Part shown: one piece after another, positions 15,353 to 22,312 of the stretch
Numbering within the stretch: the first letter of the stretch is position 1
Layout: each line of letters starts with the position of its first letter
Assembly: GCA_011526565.1 (NCBI GenBank)
Contig: WYBL01000119.1
Coordinates: 1-42,508, forward strand
Length of the DNA: 42,508 nucleotides
Direction of reading: 5' to 3'
From: Acidobacteriota bacterium
Lineage (GTDB): Bacteria; Acidobacteriota; Vicinamibacteria; Fen-336
Made by a program: the position numbers and the translations under genes
The notes under the pieces: generated by a model
What the model saw: only the letters and a program-made list of their open reading frames with translations
The model's database searches: none
Told to the model about the DNA's origin: nothing

Positions 15353-16207
15353 TTGCACCCGATCCTGCTCGAAACAGGCTGGCTGACCGTCTACTCGTAC
15401 GGCGCCTTCCTCGGCCTCGCCTTCCTGGTCGGCGCGCTCGCCTTCCGGGCCGAGTTGAGCCGTCGCGGCGAGGACCCCGCGGCGGCGCCGCTCGCCCTGT
15501 TGCTCGGCGTGTCGGCGGGCCTGTTCGGCGGCCGGCTCTTCGCGGCGCTCGAACAGCCGGCCTTCTGGAGCGCGCCGGCGAGGGTCTTCGTCCACCAGGC
15601 CGGCCTCGCCTACCTGGGCGGGCTGGTGTGCGCCGTGCCCGTCATCGGGCTGGCGCTCTCCCGGCTGGGCATCCGCTTCGGCGTCGCCGCCGACGCCGCG
15701 ATCCCGGGCCTGCTGTTCGGCTACGTGTCCGCGCGGATCGGCTGCCTGCTGGCCGCCGACGGATGCTACGGCGTGCCGACGGCGCTGCCGTGGGGGATGA
15801 CGTTCCCGCACGGCCTGGTCCCGACCCTCGCGGCGCAGAACGCCCTCCTGCGCGGCCGCTTCGAGGAGCTGTTCCCCGGGGTCCCCGTGCCGGCGGACAT
15901 CGCCGTCCACCCCACGCCGATCTACGAGGCCGTCCTCGCCTTCGCCATCGGCACCCTGCTGGTCGCGCTCAGGCGCACGGCCGCGCCCCCGGGCTGGCTG
16001 TTCGCGCTGGGCCTCGCGCTCGCTTCGGTCGCGAGGCTCGGCGTGGAGTTGCTGCGGCTCAACGACGCGTGGGCGTTCGGGCTCACGCAGGCCCAGGTCC
16101 TCTCGCTCGGGCTGCTCGCGCTCGCGGTTCCGACCCTGGTCCGTCCGCACGCGACGCGGCTCCGCGCGCGCCCCGCCCCTCGAACCTGCCCCAAGGAGGC
16201 ACAGTGA
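15353..16207 (+). CDS. lgt: Prolipoprotein diacylglyceryl transferase-like membrane enzyme
   Basis: The best start is TTG 15353-15355: AGGAG (15342-15346) lies 6 bases upstream and the product then begins MHPILLETGWLTVYSYGAF, the usual Lgt opening. An ATG at 15281 is in frame but overlaps the divergent gene's promoter. The 284-residue product has about seven membrane helices. The signature region reads SARIGCLLAADGCYG then PWGM, where classical Lgt has GRIGNFIN; the conserved Arg is kept. HPTPIYEAVLAF matches the HPTxLYE motif. Lgt adds diacylglycerol to the lipobox cysteine of prolipoproteins at the membrane. The RIGC..GCYG variant belongs to a divergent branch whose activity is less certain. 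The stop overlaps the GTG of a lipoprotein gene, its plausible substrate. Confidence 0.85.
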   Translation: MHPILLETGWLTVYSYGAFLGLAFLVGALAFRAELSRRGEDPAAAPLALLLGVSAGLFGGRLFAALEQPAFWSAPARVFVHQAGLAYLGGLVCAVPVIGLALSRLGIRFGVAADAAIPGLLFGYVSARIGCLLAADGCYGVPTALPWGMTFPHGLVPTLAAQNALLRGRFEELFPGVPVPADIAVHPTPIYEAVLAFAIGTLLVALRRTAAPPGWLFALGLALASVARLGVELLRLNDAWAFGLTQAQVLSLGLLALAVPTLVRPHATRLRARPAPRTCPKEAQ

Positions 16208-16827
16208 AGCTGCGCACCTTCGACGAACGCGTCGTCCTCGCCCTCGCGCTCCTCTCGACCCTCTCGCTCCCGATGCTGCCGGGGTGCAGCGACCCGCCGC
16301 CGGCCGGCCCGTCCGGGGTGACCTCGCCGACGCCGACGGCGTCCGCCTCCGCCACGCCCGCCGCCAGCCCCGCGGCATCGCCGGCCGCCAGTCCCACGCC
16401 CGCGAGCAGCCCGACGCCTGCCGCCAGTCCGACGCCTGCCGCCAGTCCGACGCCGGCCGCCAGCCCGACGCCCTCCAATCGCACCATCGTCAGCTCGGGA
16501 CCGTTCTCCGAGGCGGCCCCCGGCGCGTCGTTCGCCGCGACCAACAGCCTGTTCACGTTCCAGGTCACCGAGGCGGGCCGGCTCGACGCCCGCGCGACCT
16601 GGCCGACCGCGGCCCTGGTGCGGCTCCACATCTACTCGGGCTCGTGCTCCGCGGCTCAGGCCGAGACTGGCCAGTGCGGGACGCCCGTCGCGTCCGGCAT
16701 CGCCAGCGCCAGCCCGGCGACGGTGCCCAGCGTCGGCGTCAGCGCCGGCTTCTTCACCATTCGGCTCGAGAACACTGGCCCGGGCGACACCGGCAACGGC
16801 CAGTGGGAGGTCGGGTTGACTCGCTAG
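16204..16827 (+). CDS. Lipoprotein with Ser-Pro-Thr-Ala repeat stalk
   Basis: A GTG start at 16204-16206 overlaps the lgt stop (GTGA) and follows a strong AAGGAGG at 16193-16199. The 207-residue product has a signal peptide (VVLALALLSTLSLPMLPGC) with lipobox cysteine at about C28. Residues 40-92 are a low-complexity stalk built from ASPTPA units. The C-terminal domain of about 110 residues (FSEAAPGASFAATNSLFTFQ, GQCGTPVASGIASA, GFFTIRLENTGPGD) looks like an all-beta pre-peptidase or CARDB-like sandwich. It is likely exposed on the periplasmic face of the outer membrane or on the surface, with the stalk holding the beta domain away. No family name can be assigned with confidence. Confidence 0.85.
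   Translation: MKLRTFDERVVLALALLSTLSLPMLPGCSDPPPAGPSGVTSPTPTASASATPAASPAASPAASPTPASSPTPAASPTPAASPTPAASPTPSNRTIVSSGPFSEAAPGASFAATNSLFTFQVTEAGRLDARATWPTAALVRLHIYSGSCSAAQAETGQCGTPVASGIASASPATVPSVGVSAGFFTIRLENTGPGDTGNGQWEVGLTR
16411..16464 (+). repeat. Three 18-bp tandem repeats coding ASPTPA units
   Basis: Units at 16411-16428, 16429-16446 and 16447-16464 follow ccgacgcctgccgccagt. The first two are identical and the third differs at two bases; degenerate units flank both sides. Being 18 bp, copy number changes would lengthen or shorten the lipoprotein stalk by six residues without breaking the frame. Confidence 0.85.
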
Positions 16828-16874
16828 TCAGTTGCGGGGGCCGGCGGCGGGACCTGCTCCCGCCGCCGACGCCC

Positions 16875-17029
16875 GCGAGGTCCCCCGACCGCGCCAGCGC
16901 CAGCGAGAGGTAACCGTGGGCCCAGAAGAAGTCGCGGTCCTTGGCCAGCACCCGCCGCAGGCCCGCGATCGCCTCCGCGTGGCGGCCCGCGTACAGGTCG
17001 ACCCGGGCCTGGTTGACCTGGATGATCAG
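16875..17029 (-). pseudogene. TPR-domain gene fragment
   Basis: The minus strand reads [39 protein letters not shown] and YLSLALARSGD, a tetratricopeptide unit of the kind found at the C-terminus of acidobacterial kinases and transcriptional regulators. It has no start, no stop of its own near the end of similarity, and abuts a kinase fragment in a different frame. Together they look like the two ends of one receptor kinase gene with the middle deleted. Bases 16828-16874 show nothing. Confidence 0.65.
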
Positions 17030-17139
17030 CGAACGATCCCGAAGTCCATCAGGCGTATAGACCCGTCTGGCGTCACCATCACGTTGGACGCCTCCAGGTC
17101 GCGATGAATGACTCCCGCCCTGTGGACGGCATCGAGTGG
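17026..17139 (-). pseudogene. Ser/Thr kinase catalytic-loop fragment
   Basis: The minus strand reads [20 protein letters not shown] then [16 protein letters not shown] and a TGA stop (17026-17028). This is the HRD-to-DFG segment of a Hanks-type kinase. The lysine normally following HRDL is Glu. The glycine loop, ATP lysine and everything after DFG are absent, so it cannot be functional. At its 5' side the kinase text ends where the CusA-like fragment begins on the other strand. Confidence 0.75.
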
Positions 17140-17279
17140 CGCCGTGTGCCTGATGTGGGCGCTCGACTACAACGTCTCGATCGCGGCCTGGGTCGGCGTG
17201 ATCGCCCTGCCGGCTCCGACCTGATGAAGCGCGTCGCGGCCCCGATGGTCGGCGGCCTCGCCACCAGCTTCGCGCTCGA
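17138..17279 (+). pseudogene. CusA-like pump gene fragment A
   Basis: 17138-17210 matches 9087-9159 of the intact pump gene almost base for base ([20 protein letters not shown]). It then jumps, with about 206 bases missing, to 17212-17279, which matches 9366-9433 (DLMKRVAAPMVGGLATSFAL). There is no start, and similarity ends before the pump's C-terminus. The segment coding [12 protein letters not shown] is also present in fragment B, so A and B cannot come from a single lost copy without duplication. Confidence 0.85.
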
Positions 17280-17290
17280 TAGGAGCGAGT

Positions 17291-17617
17291 TCAGTCCAGG
17301 GCGAGCGCCACCCGCAGGGCCTGGTTCAACGCACGCACGCGAGCCGGGGCCAGGGTGGACAGGTAGTTCGTCAGGACCGCCTTCGGCAGGCTGACCAGTG
17401 CGTCGCAGTGGATGCTCGAGTCGTGCTTCAGGCCGTCGTCGGGACCGAGGTCGACCTGGGTCGCCAGGCCATCTCTTCGGGAGTAGACCGGAGCGCACAC
17501 GACCGTCGAGAAGCGGGACTCGACCAGTGCCGGGCGGCTGACGACGACGAAGACGCGGGACCGCTTGGGATCCCCCGCTCCCGGATGGGCGACTCTGAAG
17601 AGATCCCCCCGCTTCAC
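17291..17617 (-). CDS. MazF/PemK-family toxin of a type II toxin-antitoxin pair
   Basis: A 108-residue protein from GTG 17615-17617. It opens [11 protein letters not shown] and continues with [25 protein letters not shown], and [19 protein letters not shown], which match the MazF/PemK core (RGDIW at the start, RPxVVVS, the second strand, and the xxCDQIxTLxK-like strand). MazF toxins are ribosome-independent endoribonucleases that cleave mRNA at short motifs in the cytoplasm. The start overlaps the antitoxin stop by four bases (GTGA), the usual coupled order with antitoxin first. The length is normal for the family and no key segment seems missing, so it is likely intact despite lying amid gene debris. 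Confidence 0.92.
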   Translation of the reverse strand: MKRGDLFRVAHPGAGDPKRSRVFVVVSRPALVESRFSTVVCAPVYSRRDGLATQVDLGPDDGLKHDSSIHCDALVSLPKAVLTNYLSTLAPARVRALNQALRVALALD

Positions 17618-17844
17618 ACTTCTGCCTGGTACTCGAGGACGTCAGCCATCTCGGAATTCAGTTCTTCCGAAACCGCATCGAGGATCTCGCGGTCCCGGGC
17701 CTCGCGCGCAGCCCGCGCACGGCGAGTCAGGAAGTCGCGGGCCGCCTCTTCGATCACCCGCGAACGGCTGCGGGTCGGCGTGGTCGCCCGGTCGATTGCC
17801 TTCAGAACCCTCTCGTCGATCGTGACCGATGTCTTCACTCGCAT
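17614..17844 (-). CDS. Ribbon-helix-helix antitoxin partner of the MazF-like toxin
   Basis: A 76-residue protein from ATG 17842-17844 (an ATG four codons earlier, at 17856, is the alternative). It begins [19 protein letters not shown], the beta-strand and first helix of a CopG/MetJ-type ribbon-helix-helix DNA-binding domain, then [18 protein letters not shown] as the second helix. The acidic C-terminal part ([20 protein letters not shown]) would wrap the toxin. TATGTT sits 7 bases before the favoured ATG, suggesting a leaderless message. A 17-base inverted repeat at 17869-17885 just upstream is a candidate site for autorepression. The pair is complete and likely functional. Confidence 0.9.
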   Translation of the reverse strand: MRVKTSVTIDERVLKAIDRATTPTRSRSRVIEEAARDFLTRRARAAREARDREILDAVSEELNSEMADVLEYQAEV

Positions 17845-17868
17845 ACCCAGAAACATACCACCCGCGAG

Positions 17869-17885
17869 GGTCCGAGCTGCGGACC
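17869..17885. promoter_or_regulatory. Inverted repeat, candidate antitoxin operator
   Basis: GGTCCG (17869-17874) and CGGACC (17880-17885) are perfect arms around AGCTG, 25 bases upstream of the antitoxin start and next to its -10-like box. Direct repeats GGTATG (minus strand) lie between it and the start. Ribbon-helix-helix antitoxins normally repress their own promoter through such sites. Confidence 0.45.
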
Positions 17886-17931
17886 GCCTGCGAGAGCGTG
17901 GCGACCACGATCGAGGGCCACGGCCGCTTCC

Positions 17932-18389
17932 GCCCAGATCCCGCTCTCCCAGGTCGCCGACCTGCGCACCGTGACCGGCCCCGCGATGATCCGCAACGAG
18001 AACGCGCTGCTCGCCCGCTACGTCTTCGTCGACACCGCCGAGAGCGACATCGGCGGCTACGTCCTTCGCGCCAAGGGGGCGGTGGCCGAGAAGGTGACGC
18101 TGCCCTCCGGCTACTCGATCGAGTGGAGCGGCCAGTACGAGAACATGCTGCGCGTCCGCGAGCGGCTGAAGCTGGTGGTGCCGGTGACGCTGGTGCTGAT
18201 CCTGCTCCTCCTCTACGCCAACACCGGCTCGGCGGTGAAGACGGCGATGGTGCTGCTGGCGGTGCCGTTCTCGGCGATCGGCGCGGTGTGGCTGATGTGG
18301 GCGCTCGACTACAACGTCTCGATCGCCGCCTCGATCTCGCCTGCGACGAGGCGAAGAAGGGCAACCGCCTGAACACCTGCGCGGAGCTT
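17932..18389 (+). pseudogene. CusA-like pump gene fragment B
   Basis: 17932-18330 aligns without gaps to 8739-9137 of the intact pump gene, with about 17 differences in 399 bases by hand count; most are silent. A 64-base deletion follows, and 18331-18389 matches 9202-9260, now out of frame, so translation ends in a shifted tail (ASISPATRRRRATA). There is no start for the pump frame and the first 830 codons are absent. It is a fragment of a paralogous or incoming pump gene that evolved under protein constraint before it broke. Bases 17886-17931 and 18390-18484 show no other feature. Confidence 0.9.
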
Positions 18390-18484
18390 TGCCACCTTAC
18401 CCTTGGCGGCTCGGGGCGTGGATCGCCAGGGCAGGACCGGACCCCGCGCGGCACTACGCCCTCGCAAGATGCGTCCGGACCGGG

Positions 18485-19291
18485 ATGAGTCACGACGTCA
18501 ACTACTACTTCTTCGATCTCGCGGCACTGGCGCCGCTGTGGGGGCGGCGCTGGAGCGAGATCGGTCGCGGCCTCGCTCCCGCCCGCCGCGAGCGGCTCCG
18601 GGAGATCGTCGAGTTCGCGCTCGACGACGAAGACCTCTCTCGCCTCGACCGGATCCTCTCGGGCGACACCGTCCGCCGCACCCTGAGCCGGAGCCGCATC
18701 CAGTTCCACGCCCTCGCGGGCCTGGTCTGCGAGCTGCCCGCCTTCGAAGACGCGATCTGCGGTGCCGACTCCCAGTACCTCAGCGAGCCGGGCGTCCTGA
18801 TCGCGACCGCGCTCGGCGGCGTGCTGCGTGGCGAACTGCCGCCCGCCGACCTGCGAGCCGTGTGCAAGATCCACAGCGTCGCGAATCCCGGGCTCGCGCT
18901 GGGGCTTCCCCCGAAGACCCGACGCCAGCTCGGGATGCGGCGGTTGACGGACGCGGACCTCTTCAAGCCGTGGTTCCGCTGGCAGGGCCCCCACGCGTGC
19001 GGCAACGAAGGCACGGGCTGGGGAGAGTTCGACCTGGACAACTGTCTCGGCCCGCAAGACACCCGCCGGTTCATCCACTTCTTCAACCTGGCCTGGGGCG
19101 GGAACTGGCCCGTTCCCTTCTTCGCGGACGAGCCGCTCGATCGGCCGATCTGCTTCGACACGGTGTCGGTCGCCCCGCGCAAGAAGGGCGACCGCCGCTT
19201 CCGCGAGTTCAGCCTGATCCGCAGGCTGGTCGAGCCCGTCGAGCGGGCCCGACGCTTCAGGCGCCCAGCCCTGGCTTTCGAGAAGTCCTAG
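18485..19291 (+). CDS. Hypothetical protein, family not recognised
   Basis: A 268-residue soluble protein from ATG 18485 (SHDVNYYFFDLAALAPLWG). The frame stays open 32 codons further upstream, but that part overlaps the end of the pump debris and has no family-like features. It is rich in aromatic and charged residues, without signal peptide or membrane helices. Visible blocks are RRWSEIGRGLAPARRERLRE, RFIHFFNLAWGGNWPVPFF and PWFRWQGPHACGNEGTGWGE. The regular spacing of Trp, Asp and Gly suggests a folded globular enzyme or binding domain, but I know of no match. It sits alone between the graveyard and a convergent glycosyltransferase and could be cargo of the same horizontally acquired segment. 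Confidence 0.65.
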   Translation: MSHDVNYYFFDLAALAPLWGRRWSEIGRGLAPARRERLREIVEFALDDEDLSRLDRILSGDTVRRTLSRSRIQFHALAGLVCELPAFEDAICGADSQYLSEPGVLIATALGGVLRGELPPADLRAVCKIHSVANPGLALGLPPKTRRQLGMRRLTDADLFKPWFRWQGPHACGNEGTGWGEFDLDNCLGPQDTRRFIHFFNLAWGGNWPVPFFADEPLDRPICFDTVSVAPRKKGDRRFREFSLIRRLVEPVERARRFRRPALAFEKS

Positions 19292-19308
19292 CGCTCGCAG
19301 CGGTCGGG

Positions 19309-21651
19309 CTACTGCGCGGCGGGAGTGAGGCGCACGTACCAGACCGCGATCTCCGCGTCCGGCTCGATCTTCAGCACGTTCGTGCCGTCGAGGACCGCCG
19401 CGGCCGGGGCCATGAAGTTGTAGGTCCCCATCACTTCGGAATCGTGGGTCAACCGCACCACGCCCAGCACCGTCTCGTTCAGCACGACCCGCACCACGGG
19501 GTTCGGCGCGCCCGGCGCGCCCGGTTCCATGCGCAGCAGGATCTCGTGAGCGCGGTTGCCGAGCAGCGGGACCTCGAGGCGACCGCCAGGGGGGCTGGTC
19601 CTGCGGACGCTGAAGTTGCCGGTGTCGACCGGCTCCGACCAGCCGTCCCCGAACAGCAGGCCGTCGCGCAGGCCGGCGGCGATGGTGGCAGGCGAGCCGG
19701 CGGCGAGCGCCTCCCGCGCGCTCAGGTAGTAGAGCCCCTGGATCGCGAACCACAGTGCGGCCAGGGCAACGCAGAGCCAGGCCGCCGTGCGCCGCGAGCC
19801 CAGCGCGCGCAGGCCGGCCACCGCCCTGGTCCGCGCCTCCGGAGTCGAGGCGAGGCGCAACAGCGCCCACGCAGCCGCGCCCGCGCAGGCGAGGTAGAAG
19901 GGATAGGCGAACGTGGTGAGCCGCGCCGGGGCTCCACCAGGCACCCGCCAGGTGAACACGAAGGGAAACAGCGCGCCGGCCCAGGTGACCCAGAGCACGT
20001 GCGCACGGGGCATCGAGAGCGCGAAGAGCGCCCCTCCAAGGGACAGCGCGGCGAGCAGGCCGCCCAGCGGGGGCCACCAGGCGTCGAACTGCCACTTGCT
20101 CGCGAAGGGATACACGGTGTAGCCGACCAGGACGCTGTCGAGCATCTCGAATGGCCGAAGGCGCGTGCGCAGGTAGTGGCCCACGGTCGCGTCGGCGGGC
20201 GCCGGCTCCCCGGACACGTAGTAGGCGGGCGCGACGCCGTTGATCGAGTGGAAGGGATCGCCGTAGACGATCCAGCAGTTCAAAAGGAACGGCGCGACGA
20301 GTGCCAGGCAGACGAGCGCCGCAGCCGCGGCGGCCCGCGCCCGCGCCCGCCCCGGCCGATGACGCGGGACAAAGGCCAGCAGCGCCACCAGCGGAACGAC
20401 CATCGTCAGGGCCGTGATGCGAGTCAGCGTGGCCGCGGCCAGGGTGGCGCCGAGGGCGATCGCCCACGCAGGTCGCCCCGTGTCGTGGACCTTGAGGGCC
20501 AGCACCGCAGCCATCACGACCCAGAACGAGAACGTGTCGTCCCGCCAGCCTTCGACGCTGAGCTCGATCATCCAGCGGTCCACGGCCAGCCCGGTGGCCG
20601 CCACCAGGCCGGCCACCGGCGAGAACGCCAGGTGGCCCAGCGCGTAGACGGCGAGCACCGTGAGCGCGGAGAACGCCATGGACGCGAGGCTGATGCCGAG
20701 GTCGCTCCCGCCGGTCAGGGCGATGCCCACCTTCGCGGAGGCCACGAAGAACGGCTCGCGGAAGCGCGCCTCGTAGAAGCTGCGCATGGCCCGCGCGTGC
20801 CGCAGGTACGCGTCCGGGTCGCCCTGGTACGGCCTCTCCTCCGCTTCCCAACGCAGAGCATCCGGGTGCAGTTCGTCGATCGCCGGGAGCAACGCCTCCG
20901 CCCAGGCCGGCCGATCGGCGATCCAGTAGCGCTCCAGCAGCGCCTCGAAGCGCAGCGCCAGCCCGAGGGCGAAGAGCAGCGCGGCGGCCGCCATCGCCCA
21001 CCGCCGGGCTCGCTCGGTGGGCGCGCGCGCGAGCAGCAGCAGGCCGAGCAGCAGGGCCGCTGCGAGAGCGATCCCGGCCAGCCGCGGCAGGAGGCGGACC
21101 GCCACGACGAGCGCGCGGTGACCCGTCGACGGCGGCGCGGACGACAGCCCGACGCGGGACAGGTCGCCGTAGCCCCCGTCGAGCGAGGCGACGCGTACCT
21201 TCAGATCGCTGGCCGGGGCCGTGAGCTCCACGACGATGGGACGTGGCCCCGCCGCGACCGTCGCCACGACATCGGTGCGGGCGTTCTTCGCTCCCGCCTT
21301 GCGGGCGAGGATCTCCAGGCCATCCACCGCGATTCGCACCCGGCCGTCGGAACGCACCGAGAGGCGCCGCTCGCCCGCGGGACCCGGATCCCAGAAGCCG
21401 TGCCAGCGCGCCACCGACCCGGCGGGAGCGTCGTTCAACGCGGTCGCATCCAGTGCCGCGAGGGGGTGACGGCCGAGCACGCCGCCCCCGGGTGCCGTGA
21501 CATCCAGGGACAGCCCCGTGCTGGCGTGAGCCCACGCGAGCAGGAGGGCGGCGGAAACCGCGAGGGTTGTGGCGACGATCGCCGCGGCCCGGAAAGCGCC
21601 TGGAAGGCTCGCCCTCCGAGCCCCGTTCCGACCGTCGCCGCCAACGTCCAT
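19309..21651 (-). CDS. GT-C-like membrane glycosyltransferase with N- and C-terminal beta domains
   Basis: A 780-residue protein from ATG 21649-21651; a further in-frame ATG at 21744 precedes the -10-like box and is unlikely. After the first membrane helix (AAAIVATTLAVSAALLLAWAH) comes a PA14-like beta domain (RLSVRSDGRVRIAVDGLEIL, RPIVVELTAPASDLKVRVAS). About ten helices follow, with a long loop after the second (DRPAWAEALLPAIDELHPDA, QGDPDAYLRHARAM) as in PMT_2/ArnT-type GT-C enzymes. The C-terminal 110 residues form another beta-sandwich (GGRLEVPLLGN, VVRVVLNETVLGVVRLTHD). GT-C enzymes transfer sugars from polyprenyl-phosphate donors at the outer face of the inner membrane. Donor and acceptor are unknown. 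The gene is convergent with its neighbour at 18485 and divergent from 21817. Confidence 0.82.
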   Translation of the reverse strand: MDVGGDGRNGARRASLPGAFRAAAIVATTLAVSAALLLAWAHASTGLSLDVTAPGGGVLGRHPLAALDATALNDAPAGSVARWHGFWDPGPAGERRLSVRSDGRVRIAVDGLEILARKAGAKNARTDVVATVAAGPRPIVVELTAPASDLKVRVASLDGGYGDLSRVGLSSAPPSTGHRALVVAVRLLPRLAGIALAAALLLGLLLLARAPTERARRWAMAAAALLFALGLALRFEALLERYWIADRPAWAEALLPAIDELHPDALRWEAEERPYQGDPDAYLRHARAMRSFYEARFREPFFVASAKVGIALTGGSDLGISLASMAFSALTVLAVYALGHLAFSPVAGLVAATGLAVDRWMIELSVEGWRDDTFSFWVVMAAVLALKVHDTGRPAWAIALGATLAAATLTRITALTMVVPLVALLAFVPRHRPGRARARAAAAAALVCLALVAPFLLNCWIVYGDPFHSINGVAPAYYVSGEPAPADATVGHYLRTRLRPFEMLDSVLVGYTVYPFASKWQFDAWWPPLGGLLAALSLGGALFALSMPRAHVLWVTWAGALFPFVFTWRVPGGAPARLTTFAYPFYLACAGAAAWALLRLASTPEARTRAVAGLRALGSRRTAAWLCVALAALWFAIQGLYYLSAREALAAGSPATIAAGLRDGLLFGDGWSEPVDTGNFSVRRTSPPGGRLEVPLLGNRAHEILLRMEPGAPGAPNPVVRVVLNETVLGVVRLTHDSEVMGTYNFMAPAAAVLDGTNVLKIEPDAEIAVWYVRLTPAAQ

Positions 21652-21659
21652 CGCGGGCG

Positions 21660-21665
21660 AGTGTA
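21660..21665 (-). promoter_or_regulatory. -10-like box TACACT, leaderless arrangement
   Basis: On the minus strand TACACT ends 8 bases before ATG 21651, matching four of six consensus bases. It decides the start of the glycosyltransferase in favour of 21651. Confidence 0.45.
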
Positions 21666-21816
21666 CCAGCCACGTCGTTTTCGCCCCCTCGCTGTTGGCG
21701 GAGCTGCGAGCCGCGACCGCGCCGAGGGCGGACATCCGGATCATGCGCCTCCCGGGTTCGGGGGTGACCCGTTTCTCCGCGGATTGCGCGTCTTTGGGTG
21801 GAGGTCATTCCCCACA

Positions 21817-22308
21817 ATGAACCCAGACACGTTCGTCGCCTCGGGGCGGCGCATTCTCGCGATGGGGCTGGTGCTGGCCCTGCTGGCGCCGGCGGCGCTC
21901 GCCGTCGGCAAGAACAAGGCGAAGTACCTCGGCGGCACGATCAACTCGGTCGCGGTCAAGGCCGAGGGACTGGTCACGACGACGGACGCGAGCAAGTTCG
22001 TGTTCGTCGCCGAGAAGAGCGGCGGCCTGATCGAGGTGCCCTACAAGCGGGTGGTCGAGCTCGAGTACGGGCAGAAGTCCGGCCGCCGGGTGGCCGAAGC
22101 GATCCTGCTCTCGCCGCTGTTCCTGTTCTCCAGGAAGCGGGCCCACTTCCTGACGATCACCTACAAGGACTCCAGGGGCACGGAACAGGCCGTGATCTTC
22201 GAGCTGGGCAAGGACATCATCCGCACGACGCTCACGATCCTGGAGACCCGCGCGGGCCGCAAGGTCACCTACCAGGACGAAGAAGCCGCGAAGTACAGGG
22301 CCAACTGA
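21817..22308 (+). CDS. Secreted hypothetical protein, PH-like beta fold suspected
   Basis: A 163-residue protein with a signal peptide (ILAMGLVLALLAPAALAVG) after a short basic start. GGAGGT lies 11 bases upstream of the ATG. The mature part is a regular run of beta-strands (YLGGTINSVAVKAEGLVTTT, KFVFVAEKSGGLIEVPYKRV, ELEYGQKSG) and ends in an alternating strand-helix (AVIFELGKDIIRTTLTILET), which reads like a PH/GRAM-type barrel. The family is not recognised. It is followed after four bases by a single-span membrane protein gene, so the two are probably one operon with an envelope role. It is divergent from the GT-C gene across 165 bases. Confidence 0.75.
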   Translation: MNPDTFVASGRRILAMGLVLALLAPAALAVGKNKAKYLGGTINSVAVKAEGLVTTTDASKFVFVAEKSGGLIEVPYKRVVELEYGQKSGRRVAEAILLSPLFLFSRKRAHFLTITYKDSRGTEQAVIFELGKDIIRTTLTILETRAGRKVTYQDEEAAKYRAN

Positions 22309-22312
22309 AGCG

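Noticed and set aside
16875..18389. Insertion sequence or phage remnant as the cause of the debris
   Set aside because: No transposase, integrase, terminal inverted repeats or attachment site could be seen; the cause is left open.
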